Shown here: one piece after another, positions 26,086 to 33,969 of the stretch
Layout of the letters: every line of letters starts with the position of its first letter
Position numbering within the stretch: the first letter of the stretch is position 1
Assembly: GCF_000225505.1 (NCBI RefSeq)
Contig: NZ_BACI01000033.1
Location: 1 to 64,000 of the forward strand
Direction: 5' to 3'
DNA: 64,000 nt
Source of the DNA: Gordonia alkanivorans NBRC 16433
GTDB taxonomy: Bacteria; Actinomycetota; Actinomycetes; Mycobacteriales; Mycobacteriaceae
Position numbers and translations under genes: made by a program
Notes under the pieces: generated by a model
Database searches by the model: none
Told to the model about the DNA's origin: nothing
Seen by the model: only the letters and a program-made list of their open reading frames with translations

Positions 26086-27255
26086 TCAGATCAGCGCGGC
26101 AGCGCGCTCCTGATGTGCAGCGAGTGTGAACTCGCGGGGGCACAGTGCACTGGCGCCGTCCACGGCGAGATCGCGCGCGATCCGGCCGAACGTGGGTGCC
26201 AGCTTGAAGCCGTGGCCGGACAGTCCTGCGACGGCCACGATGCTGCCCGTCGGGTCCCGGTCGACGATCGGGACCCGATCGACGGTGAACATCTCGTGGT
26301 GCGCGGTGAGGCGGACCGGCTCGGGGTTCATGTCCGGGAAGAAGTCGGTCACCTGCGCGGCGAGGTGGGCGCCGAAATCGTCGGGCAGATCGGGCAGTTC
26401 GGCGAGCGTCGGGGCGGACGGCAGGTCGAGGTGGCCGGGGCTGACCTTGACGCTGTATCCGTCGAGCGACGGCGCACCGAAGAAGTGCACGTCGCCGATG
26501 TCGCGCATGAACACCGGGAACCGCTCGGGCAGGTACCGGCCGATGTCGGTGGGCATGAACCACGAGAGCGCGAGGCGCTGCACGTGGACCAGGTCGCGGA
26601 CGCCGGGCAACAGCTCCGTCGCCCACGACCCGGTCGTCACGATGGCGGTCCGGGCCCGCACGACGCCCTGGGCCGTGCGGATGGTGACGCCGTTGTCACC
26701 GGGTTCGACCGCCTCGACCGCACAGTGGTAACGCATGCGGACTCCGTTGGCCTCGGCGAGCCGCAGTGCGCTCAACACCGCGACCTCGGGACGCAGCCCT
26801 GCGCCCTGGGGATCGAGGATGCCCACGTCCGAGTCGTGGACGTCGTGCTGCGGGTACTCTTTTCGCAGTTCCTCGGTGTCGAGGTATCGGTGGGGGAGTC
26901 CGAAGGTGTCGATCGTCTCCCTGGTCGCGACCATCTCCGGCTGCGTCTCGGGGCCGATGCTCAACGCACCGACCTGCAGCAGGATCTCGGTGCCGGCCTC
27001 CTGTTCGAGCTCGAGCCACTGGTGACGGGCGTCGGTCAGCAGCGGGAGGTAGAGGCCGCCCTCCTTGTAGGCCATCCGGAACAGCCGGGACTCGCCGGCG
27101 AAGGAGCCGAGTCCGTGTGCGCGGCCGTACTGTTCGATGCCGAGGACCGACAGCCCGGGCACCTTCGAGAGGTGCCACAGGGCCATCGCGCCGACGCTGC
27201 CGGCGCCGATGACGGCGACGTCGACGAGTTCTTCGGGGGTCGATGCCGAGGTCAT
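26086..27255 (-). CDS. Sarcosine oxidase / N-methyl-amino-acid oxidase-like flavoenzyme
   Basis: A 389-residue FAD-dependent amine oxidase of the SolA/MSOX family, which oxidatively demethylates N-methyl amino acids. The dinucleotide fold VAVIGAGSVGAMALWHLSK is at residues 11-29, and LSGHGFKLAP near the C-terminus is the family's FAD-contact motif. The cysteine that binds FAD covalently in sarcosine oxidase (in the CMYT motif) is not found at the aligned position, where HHEMFTVDR occurs, so the flavin is probably non-covalent. ATG at 27255 overlaps the upstream gene's stop by 4 bp. Last gene of the amidase-headed operon. Confidence 0.85.
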   Translation of the reverse strand: MTSASTPEELVDVAVIGAGSVGAMALWHLSKVPGLSVLGIEQYGRAHGLGSFAGESRLFRMAYKEGGLYLPLLTDARHQWLELEQEAGTEILLQVGALSIGPETQPEMVATRETIDTFGLPHRYLDTEELRKEYPQHDVHDSDVGILDPQGAGLRPEVAVLSALRLAEANGVRMRYHCAVEAVEPGDNGVTIRTAQGVVRARTAIVTTGSWATELLPGVRDLVHVQRLALSWFMPTDIGRYLPERFPVFMRDIGDVHFFGAPSLDGYSVKVSPGHLDLPSAPTLAELPDLPDDFGAHLAAQVTDFFPDMNPEPVRLTAHHEMFTVDRVPIVDRDPTGSIVAVAGLSGHGFKLAPTFGRIARDLAVDGASALCPREFTLAAHQERAAALI

Positions 27256-28406
27256 GCCAGCACCGGGGTGTTCCAGAGGTTCAGCGAAGTGCCGATACCG
27301 AGGGTGCGGGCACGCTCGTACACGCGGGTCGCCCACGCGACGTCCTCGACCGGCATGCCGCCGATGGAGAAGATGACGATCTGATCGGGGTCGCGCTCGG
27401 TGCCGCCCGAGGCGAGGATGCGGCCGATGTCCTCAATGCGTTCCTCGGCGAGCTTGCCCTCGTGCACGCGGTCGGTGAAGAAGCAGCCCACGATCGGGAT
27501 CGAGGCGTAGGTGGGGTAGGGGAACTCGTCGGCCCAGGCCTCGTAGAGCCCGAGGTTGTCGACGACGAGGCGCACGTCGTCGGAGATCAGGTCGTCGTCG
27601 AGGCTGACCGACGACGGCATGGCGAGGTAGGCGCCGGGCTTGACCCATTCGCGCTTGAGAACGGGGTAGTTCTCCGGCGACCCGCCACTGGTGGTGCAGT
27701 AGGTCACGATGTCGGAGTCGCGCACCGCGGCCTCGTTGGTGTCGACGAATTCCACACGGATCTGCGGGAATTCGCGCTCCATCCACTCGCGGAAGATGTT
27801 GAGTCCGCGCTCGCTGCGGCCCTTCACCTTCACCAGTTCGATCCCCGGCCGGGCGACGACGAACGACTGCAGCGCGGTGCGCGCCATCACGCCCGGGCCG
27901 ACGATGCCGACGACCTTGGAGTCCTCGGGGGCGAAGAGGCGGGCTCCGACGCCGGGGATCGCGCCGGTGCGCATGGCCGACAGCAGGTTGGCCGACATCA
28001 CCGCACGCGGGGCACCGGTCTCCACGTCGTTGAGGACGAACAGGTGGATCGAGCGGGGGAGGCCGGAGAGCTTGTTCTCGATGTTCGATCCGTACCACTT
28101 GACGCCCGCGGAGTGGAAGGCCCCGCCCAGGTAGGCGGGCATGGCCATGAAGCGGCGGTCCTCGGTGTGGCGGGGCATGCCCGGGAACTCGGGCTCCTCC
28201 GGGAAGGAGATCATCGATCCGTGGGAGTCGCTGTTCTTGCCGGCCATGCGGTAGTCGCCACGGCCGAGGAGGGCGAACATCTCCTCCATGGTGTCCACAC
28301 AGGCGGCCATGTCGGTGACGCCGGCGGCCACCATGTCGGGCTCGGAGAGGTAGAGGAAGTCGATGGCGGTGTCGGTGGTGGTGGTCTCGACCGTGGTCTC
28401 AGTCAT
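27252..28406 (-). CDS. Ornithine-cyclodeaminase/mu-crystallin family protein (tyramine oxidase subunit B-like)
   Basis: A 384-residue protein of the OCD/mu-crystallin family. The substrate domain has HSAGVKWYGSNIENKLSGLPRS; the NAD(P)-binding domain has SKVVGIVGPGVMARTALQ, a GxGxxA variant. Some relatives are labelled subunit B of tyramine oxidase, others are imine/ketimine reductases or amino-acid cyclodeaminases. In this operon, beside a flavin amine oxidase and an SDR, processing of an imine or N-substituted amino acid is a reasonable inference. Lies 40 bp after the SDR stop. Confidence 0.82.
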   Translation of the reverse strand: MTETTVETTTTDTAIDFLYLSEPDMVAAGVTDMAACVDTMEEMFALLGRGDYRMAGKNSDSHGSMISFPEEPEFPGMPRHTEDRRFMAMPAYLGGAFHSAGVKWYGSNIENKLSGLPRSIHLFVLNDVETGAPRAVMSANLLSAMRTGAIPGVGARLFAPEDSKVVGIVGPGVMARTALQSFVVARPGIELVKVKGRSERGLNIFREWMEREFPQIRVEFVDTNEAAVRDSDIVTYCTTSGGSPENYPVLKREWVKPGAYLAMPSSVSLDDDLISDDVRLVVDNLGLYEAWADEFPYPTYASIPIVGCFFTDRVHEGKLAEERIEDIGRILASGGTERDPDQIVIFSIGGMPVEDVAWATRVYERARTLGIGTSLNLWNTPVLA

Positions 28407-28446
28407 CGGGTGATCCCTTCGCGTGTCGTGGTGTGTGTGGTGTGGG

Positions 28447-29223
28447 TCAGGCGGACTGGACGACCACCGGGGTGCCGACCATCCAGCCGCCGTCGACGGT
28501 GAGGATCTCGCCGCAGATGTGGTCGGACAGCGGCGAGGCGAGGAACAGCACCGAGTCGGCGATCTGCTCCGAGGTCGCCCACCTGCCGTTGGGCGTCTGC
28601 CCCTCGAGCGCGGCCCGGATCTCCGGGGAGTAGAGGGAGGTCATGTCGGTCTCGACGAAGCCCGGCGCGACGCCGTTGACGTTGATTCCGTCTGCGGCGT
28701 AGTCGATCCCGGCCTGGCGGGTGAAGTTCACCATCGCCGCCTTGCTGGCGCAGTACGCGGCGAAGCCGGGGTTGGCGCGCAGCCCGCTGATCGAGGCGAC
28801 GTTGACGATCTTGCCGCCGTTGCCGGCGTCGAGCATGGCCCGCAACGCCGCCCGGGTGCAGAAGAACGTCCCGTCGACGTTCACCGCGAACTGCTGCCGC
28901 CACACCTCGTCGGTGGTCTCGGTGGCGCTCCCGGCGAAGAGGACGCCGGCGTTGTTGACGAGGATGTCGATGCCGTGCTCGGCGGCGATCTCGCCGAACA
29001 CCCGGTCCACCGCGGCGGAATCGGCGACGTCGAGCTCACGCGACTCCGCGGCGCCGCCCGCGCGGCGGATCTCGGCCGAACAGGACTCGTCGCCGGCCTT
29101 GAGATCGGAACGGTCGCAGATGATCACCGAGGCGCCGGCCTCGGCGAGGCGCAGCGCGCTGGCGCGTCCGATGCCGCGCGAACCGCCGGTGACGACGGCG
29201 GTCTTGCCGGTCAGGTCGATCAC
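28447..29223 (-). CDS. Short-chain dehydrogenase/reductase
   Basis: A 258-residue classical SDR. TGGSRGIG is the cofactor loop (about 12-19), NNAGV follows at about 88, and the catalytic residues are S (ASISG), Y and K in YCASK. CDRSD after beta-2 suggests NAD preference. It is close to 3-oxoacyl/alcohol dehydrogenase types. The GTG at 29223 overlaps the amidase stop by 4 bp, so it belongs to that operon. It may oxidise an alcohol liberated by the amidase; this is inference. Confidence 0.88.
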   Translation of the reverse strand: MIDLTGKTAVVTGGSRGIGRASALRLAEAGASVIICDRSDLKAGDESCSAEIRRAGGAAESRELDVADSAAVDRVFGEIAAEHGIDILVNNAGVLFAGSATETTDEVWRQQFAVNVDGTFFCTRAALRAMLDAGNGGKIVNVASISGLRANPGFAAYCASKAAMVNFTRQAGIDYAADGINVNGVAPGFVETDMTSLYSPEIRAALEGQTPNGRWATSEQIADSVLFLASPLSDHICGEILTVDGGWMVGTPVVVQSA

Positions 29224-30677
29224 TTGGACTCTCCTTCGGTGACGTTGGACTCGTAGCGGTCCGCCCACGGCCGGACGGTGGAGAAGGCCTTGGCCGCCGC
29301 CAGGACGTCGGCATCCGCGCGGTGGCGGGCCGCGATCTGCAGGCCGACCGGGCGTCCGTCTTCGGTGAAGCCGGCGGGGACGGTGATGGCCGGCGAGGTG
29401 AGCATGTTGTACGGGTAGGTCAGCAGCCAGCCCAGGAGCTGGGTCTGCAGTGGCTCGTCGGCCAGCCACTCCGGGGCGAACTGGTCGAGCGGGAAGGCCG
29501 CTGACGCCAGCGTCGGCGAGACGAGCAGGTCGTAGTGCTCCATGAACTCGGTGAAGGTGTCGTACATCCGCGAGCGGAAGGCCTGGGCGCGGCCGACCTC
29601 CTCGGCGGTGAGGGTCTTGGACAGCTCGTGGATCTCGATCAGCTGGTCGTCGAGTTGACCGCTCAGCTCCTTCCAGTCCGGGAACAGGTCGTTGTCGGCG
29701 GCGAAGCCGGGCACCCAGATGCCTTCCCACATGGCCTGTTCCGGGTTGCCCCAGTTGGGGGTGGCCTCGGTGACCGTGGCGCCCAGCGTCTCGAATGCGG
29801 TGACCGCCTCGCGGCAGATCGCGGCGACCTCCGGGTCGACGTGGCCGACGTTGAGGTCCGGGGAGTACGCGACCCGCAGGCCGGACAGCGGCTTCTCGCC
29901 CTCGGTCCCGTCGAGTTCGGCGGCGTACGACTCGACCTCGCGGGGCAGGCTCATCGGATCGCTCGGATCGAATCCGGTCATGACGTCGAACATGAGCGCG
30001 GCGTCCTCGACGGTGCGGGTGATGGGGCCGTGGAATACCCAGGTCTCGAACTTGGTCTGCAGCAGGGCATGCGGGATGCGCCCGAGCGAGGGCTTGAGGC
30101 CCACGACCCCGCACATCGCCGACGGGATGCGGACAGAGCCGGCACCGTCGGCGCCCTCGGCGATCGGCACCAGGCCCGCGGCGACCGCGGCCGCCGAGCC
30201 CCCGGACGAACCGCCCGCGGTGTGACCGTGCTTGAACGGGTTGTGGGTGGGGCCGTAGAGGTGGCTGTCGGTGCCGCCGTAGTAACCGCCCTCGGGCGCG
30301 TTGGTCAGGCCGGTGAACAGGCCGCCCGCGGCCTTGAGTCGCGCGACGACGACGGCGTCCTCCTTGCCGATCTCGTCGGCGAACGGCGTCATCGAATGCG
30401 TGTTGGGCAGGCCGGCGACCTCGGTGAGGCACTTGATCGCGAACGGCGCGCCGTGGAGCGGTCCGAGCGGCTCGCCGGCGGCCTGCTTGGCGTCGAGTTC
30501 CCGGGCGTCGGCCAGGACCTGTTCCCGGTCGTAGTGGACGTATGCGTTGATCAGCGGGTTGATCGCCTCGATCCGCGCACAGGCGGCCTCGGCGACCTCG
30601 AGCGCGGTGAGCTCGCCGGCGGCGATCTTGGCCGCGATCTTGGTCGCGGACATCCATGCGTACTGGTCGGCGTCCAT
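29220..30677 (-). CDS. Amidase-signature amidase (first of two)
   Basis: A 485-residue amidase-signature enzyme that hydrolyses carboxamide bonds with a Ser-cisSer-Lys triad. The Lys lies in APFAIKCLTEVAG (about 81) and the serines in TAGGSSGGSAAAVAAG (about 157). It resembles GatA-like and aryl- or peptide-amidases but no Gat partner genes are near. It heads the operon amidase, SDR, OCD-like, SolA-like, and its promoter region carries the composite operator. AGGAG precedes the ATG. Confidence 0.88.
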   Translation of the reverse strand: MDADQYAWMSATKIAAKIAAGELTALEVAEAACARIEAINPLINAYVHYDREQVLADARELDAKQAAGEPLGPLHGAPFAIKCLTEVAGLPNTHSMTPFADEIGKEDAVVVARLKAAGGLFTGLTNAPEGGYYGGTDSHLYGPTHNPFKHGHTAGGSSGGSAAAVAAGLVPIAEGADGAGSVRIPSAMCGVVGLKPSLGRIPHALLQTKFETWVFHGPITRTVEDAALMFDVMTGFDPSDPMSLPREVESYAAELDGTEGEKPLSGLRVAYSPDLNVGHVDPEVAAICREAVTAFETLGATVTEATPNWGNPEQAMWEGIWVPGFAADNDLFPDWKELSGQLDDQLIEIHELSKTLTAEEVGRAQAFRSRMYDTFTEFMEHYDLLVSPTLASAAFPLDQFAPEWLADEPLQTQLLGWLLTYPYNMLTSPAITVPAGFTEDGRPVGLQIAARHRADADVLAAAKAFSTVRPWADRYESNVTEGESK

Positions 30678-30758
30678 GGACTACTCCTGAATGGGTGAGG
30701 GGGAGGTGGGAATGGTTCGGCGCGAGTGTTTTTCGGCGCCCAACAAATGTCCGTCGAA

Positions 30759-30800
30759 ACCATTACTGGTCCCCGATACCGTCGTAACGCGCAGGTTACG
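30759..30800 (-). promoter_or_regulatory. Composite operator, copy 1 (first amidase operon)
   Basis: On the plus strand ACCATTACTGGT (30759-30770), 12 bp, then CGTAAC (30783-30788), 6 bp, GTTACG (30795-30800). It lies 82 bp upstream of the amidase start. The same layout recurs at 32901-32942. Half-sites AATGGT also occur at 30711 and 30807. Confidence 0.72.
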
Positions 30801-30826
30801 GAATGGAATGGTCTGCAACACAACTA

Positions 30827-30859
30827 AAGTGGGCACGACCGGAAAGGTCGTGCCCACTT
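30827..30859 (-). terminator. Terminator of the symporter operon
   Basis: A 14-bp perfect stem (30827-30840 with 30846-30859, arm AAGTGGGCACGACC), loop of 5 bases, followed on the minus strand by TTAGTTGTGTT. It lies 36 bp past the symporter stop. Confidence 0.85.
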
Positions 30860-30895
30860 GTCGTGTCGAGCAGGAGACGAGGAGGTCGGTGTCTC

Positions 30896-32485
30896 CTACT
30901 CGGCCGGGGACTGAGCAGTTGCGGCGGTGCTCACCCCGTCGCCGGTGGCGACGACCTCGATGTCGTCGGTCCGGCTGGCCCGCAGTGCGGCGAGGGCGGA
31001 CTCGCCCTTGGCTGCCGCGAACATCTCCTCGACGTGTGCGCGGTCCTCCTCGGAGTGACCGGTGACCGCCGAGACGATCAGGAAGACCGCGAGGTTGACG
31101 GCGAGGCCGACGATGCCCGAGGTCAGGCTGCCCAGGGCGCGGATGTCGTCGTTGTAGACGCCGGTCAGCGCCGCGGCGATGACGAAGCCGCTGACCATGC
31201 CCCAGATCGCGCCGTACTTGTTGCCGCCCTTCCAGAAGATGCCGAGGAACAGCGGCACCGACAACTGGATGATGCCCTGGTAGGAGATCTGGGCGAGCAG
31301 CTGGAGACGGTCGAAGTTGAACGTCGCGAAGGCGATGACGCCGGCCAGGAGCATGTAGACCACCATGCTCGCCTTGGCGATCACGGTCAGCTGGTGGTCG
31401 GACAGCGGACGCCGGACCAGGGTGGCGACGATGTCGTTGGAGACCTGCAGGCCGGCCACCTGGACGCTGGCGTCGGTGTGACCCATCTGCGCGGCGAAGA
31501 CGATGACCACCGCAAGCCCCAGCATCCACGTGCCGCCCCACTGGTCCAGCAGGGTGAACCAGGCGCCCTGCGGGTTCTCCATGACCTCGGGGATGTTGAC
31601 CGCGGCGAGACCGACCAGCATCAGGATGGTGTAGAAGGTCGCCGAGATGAGAATCGTTGCGAGCGTGCCCTTCTTAACCGTGCGCACGCTCGAGGCGGTG
31701 TAGATGCGCTGGAAGCTGGTGGGCCAGCTCAGCGATCCGATGACGCCGGTGAAGACGAGTGCGAAGATGTACCACGGTCCGTACTTGTCGCCGCCGCCCG
31801 GGAGCACCAGGAATTTGTCGCCGATCGCCTGCAGGTCGCCCCAGCTGATCGGGCTGCCCATCGCGCCGGTCAGCATGATGACGCCGACGAGACCTGCGAC
31901 GATGTAGGCGACGAATCCCTGGAACATGTCGGTCATTATCAGGCCGCGCATACCCATCTGGACGGTCCAAAACTGGCGGATGAGGATTACCCCGAGGCCC
32001 ACGCACAGGGACGCGATGACCGACCAGGCGCCGCCACTCGCGATCTCGAACAGGGTTCCCAGTGCTTGCATACCCAGGACGACCCATGGGAACAGTGAGA
32101 TCACGCCGATGGCGCTGGCGATGACGCGGACAGCGTCGGAACGGTAGCGGACACGCATCAAGTCGGGCTGGGTGCGCAGGTCGTAGACCTTTCCCCAGCG
32201 CCATGCGCGGGTCGCCATGAGGTACATGAACGCGACGCCGAGTGTGGAGTACGCCAGTGCGTACATGCCGAAGACGCCGGCGCCTGCGGCGAGGCCGAAG
32301 AACGCGATGAAGGTCGAACCGGGCCACCACGAATTCACATATGACATCGCGACGAACCAGGTGCCGTATGCGCGGCCACCGACCGAGTACTCCTCGAAGG
32401 TCGGATTCGATTTCTGTTTGGTGGCGTAGAGAATTCCCACCACAATCGCGTAGAAGACTAGAAGCATTCCGAGCATGATCACCAT
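30896..32485 (-). CDS. Sodium:solute symporter family transporter
   Basis: A 529-residue SSS-family transporter with about 13 hydrophobic segments from residue 5 to about 480 and a hydrophilic C-terminal tail. Family features include VGGRAYGTWFVAMSYVNSWWPGSTFIAFFGLA in helices 1-2 and the central VFTGVIGSLSWPTSFQRIYTASS. It presumably imports the organic substrate of this locus with Na+. The ATG shares one base with the stop of the small upstream membrane protein. The operon is preceded by composite operator copy 2. Confidence 0.9.
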   Translation of the reverse strand: MVIMLGMLLVFYAIVVGILYATKQKSNPTFEEYSVGGRAYGTWFVAMSYVNSWWPGSTFIAFFGLAAGAGVFGMYALAYSTLGVAFMYLMATRAWRWGKVYDLRTQPDLMRVRYRSDAVRVIASAIGVISLFPWVVLGMQALGTLFEIASGGAWSVIASLCVGLGVILIRQFWTVQMGMRGLIMTDMFQGFVAYIVAGLVGVIMLTGAMGSPISWGDLQAIGDKFLVLPGGGDKYGPWYIFALVFTGVIGSLSWPTSFQRIYTASSVRTVKKGTLATILISATFYTILMLVGLAAVNIPEVMENPQGAWFTLLDQWGGTWMLGLAVVIVFAAQMGHTDASVQVAGLQVSNDIVATLVRRPLSDHQLTVIAKASMVVYMLLAGVIAFATFNFDRLQLLAQISYQGIIQLSVPLFLGIFWKGGNKYGAIWGMVSGFVIAAALTGVYNDDIRALGSLTSGIVGLAVNLAVFLIVSAVTGHSEEDRAHVEEMFAAAKGESALAALRASRTDDIEVVATGDGVSTAATAQSPAE

Positions 32486-32730
32486 CAGTCGTCGCCCTCC
32501 CCGCGGATGTTCTCCACGATGTACAACGCGGTCAGGCTGGCGCCGACCAGGGCAGCGTTGACGATCCAGTACATGACCGCCCACGGGATACCGAAGATCA
32601 CTGGGCTCTTGACGCCGCTGGCGCTCAGGTATAGCGGGGGGAACAGTGCCATCAACAGAGCGAATCCGTAGATGACGCCGAATGTGGTGTTGATTACCTT
32701 GCGATCCAGGCTCTTTATGAACTGAGTCAA
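32485..32730 (-). CDS. Small membrane partner of the symporter (DUF3311-like)
   Basis: An 81-residue protein with two hydrophobic segments (about 18-38 and 48-70), resembling the DUF3311 proteins encoded beside many SSS symporters. The TTG at 32730 is chosen because AAGGAG lies 8 bp upstream; the longer frame to 32820 would add an Arg-rich stretch unlike the family. Translation is coupled to the symporter by a one-base overlap. It is separated from the operator by about 170 bp of leader with no recognised element. Confidence 0.78.
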   Translation of the reverse strand: MTQFIKSLDRKVINTTFGVIYGFALLMALFPPLYLSASGVKSPVIFGIPWAVMYWIVNAALVGASLTALYIVENIRGEGDD

Positions 32731-32900
32731 GGAATCGGCTCCTTTCCTTGAGGTCGATCGCCCAGCGGCAGACCGGGGTCGGGCGCGGCGACGAGTGTCG
32801 AAGTGGCTCGGTTGCACCAAGAAGGTTCAGTCCGAACTTGATACGTAGGGAAGTGATCTGCGTACCGCTGTCGGTGTGTGCAGCCAAAGCATGCGAGTGG

Positions 32901-32942
32901 ACCATTACTGGTCACGTTTCGGGTCGTAACGGACCTGTTACG
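32901..32942 (-). promoter_or_regulatory. Composite operator, copy 2 (transporter operon)
   Basis: ACCATTACTGGT (32901-32912), 12 bp, CGTAAC (32925-32930), 6 bp, GTTACG (32937-32942), on the plus strand. Both palindromes and all three distances are identical to copy 1. The outer GTTACG overlaps the stop codon of the GntR gene. Confidence 0.72.
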
Positions 32943-33786
32943 CGTCGGCCGTGACCTCGCGCTGGGTGTCGTGATGGCCCATTTCCAGGCGGTGCTGCAA
33001 TCTATGGGCGCCCGGCTCCTGACCATCGCCCGGGTGTGCCGGCACGTGCAGGACCGTCCGGTCTGCGCGAAAGTAGTCGACGGACATCTCCACCGGCTCG
33101 CCGAACTGGTCGTAGGTGTTGCGGGTGACCTTGAGCAGGGGCGTACCCACTTCGACGGCCAGCGCCGCTGCGACACGCGGTGACGCACACACGACGCGGA
33201 TCTGCTCGTCGGCCGTGGTGGGGCGTACGCCGTAGTGTTCGACCAGCAGTTCGTAAAGTGATCCGATCAGGGAGCGTTCGAGCAGTTGGGGAAAACGCGT
33301 GGCCGAGACCCGGAACGACTCGAGAGACAACGAATCCCCGTCGGCGAAGCGAATTCGTACGATGGCCGCGATCAGATCGTCGGAGTCGATGTCGAAGTAG
33401 TGCCGCTCTTCCTCTGTGGGGTGTTCGTAGGACGCGGAGAGCAGGCGGGTGCCCGACTCGAAACCCTGGGAACGCAGCATCTGCGGCACGCCGACGACGG
33501 TCCCGAGTGGGCGCTCGACACGCCGGCCCTCGGCCGGGTCGACCTCGTCGACGAATGTGTTGTCGGGCTGTGACTGTGCCGCGGTGAGATACGCGCCACC
33601 GGTACGGCCGCGCTTGCGGTGGACGATGCCTTCATCCTCGAGTTCGGCGAGAGCGCGACGCACCGACGACCGAGACACGTTCAGCCGTTCTGCGAGTTCA
33701 CGTTCAGCGGGCAGCTTGGTGAACCCGCGGCGTGCCAGGTCGTCGGCAAGGCGGGAAATGGTGGCAAAGGTCTCTTCGTAGGTCAC
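32938..33786 (-). CDS. GntR-family regulator with UTRA domain
   Basis: A 282-residue HutC-type GntR regulator. The winged HTH (LPAERELAERLNVSRSSVRRALAELEDEGIVHRKRG) covers about residues 24-60, and the UTRA effector domain follows from about 95. It lies at the centre of the amide/amine locus and is the most likely protein to bind the composite operator. GTG start at 33786; TATAGA at about 33799-33804 on the minus strand could be a -10 element giving a nearly leaderless transcript, and an AATGGT half-site at 33813 lies just upstream. The C-terminal 25 residues are unusually rich in H, Q and R. Confidence 0.88.
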   Translation of the reverse strand: MTYEETFATISRLADDLARRGFTKLPAERELAERLNVSRSSVRRALAELEDEGIVHRKRGRTGGAYLTAAQSQPDNTFVDEVDPAEGRRVERPLGTVVGVPQMLRSQGFESGTRLLSASYEHPTEEERHYFDIDSDDLIAAIVRIRFADGDSLSLESFRVSATRFPQLLERSLIGSLYELLVEHYGVRPTTADEQIRVVCASPRVAAALAVEVGTPLLKVTRNTYDQFGEPVEMSVDYFRADRTVLHVPAHPGDGQEPGAHRLQHRLEMGHHDTQREVTADA

Positions 33787-33920
33787 TGCTCACCGTGCTC
33801 TATAGATCGGGGAATGGTTGCTCCGCGCGCTGGCCCCGCAGACTCGTGACCCGCGCGAGCGGCGTGTCTTGTCAAGACTCGCACCGAATCTCGCGTCATG
33901 CGAACCCAGGAAATGCAGAA

Positions 33921-33950
33921 TTTACGTTTGGGCCAGGGACCAGAAATGGT
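33921..33950 (+). promoter_or_regulatory. Composite operator, degenerate copy 3 (second amidase operon)
   Basis: TTTACG (33921-33926), 12 bp, ACCAGAAATGGT (33939-33950). Read along the gene this keeps the spacing of copies 1 and 2 (GTTACG-N12-ACCAGTAATGGT), with one mismatch in each part. The distal CGTAAC half is not recognisable. It ends 19 bp before the preferred ATG of the amidase. Confidence 0.6.
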
Positions 33951-33969
33951 TCGGATGCAACCTTTACGC

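Noticed and set aside
28447-30657. A 736-codon frame that looks like a fusion of an Arg-rich protein with the SDR
   Set aside because: Only the last 258 codons encode a protein family; the first part is the amidase gene read in a wrong frame.
29535-30698. 387-codon plus-strand frame opposite the first amidase
   Set aside because: Shadow frame, rich in R, G, D and V, no recognisable domain.
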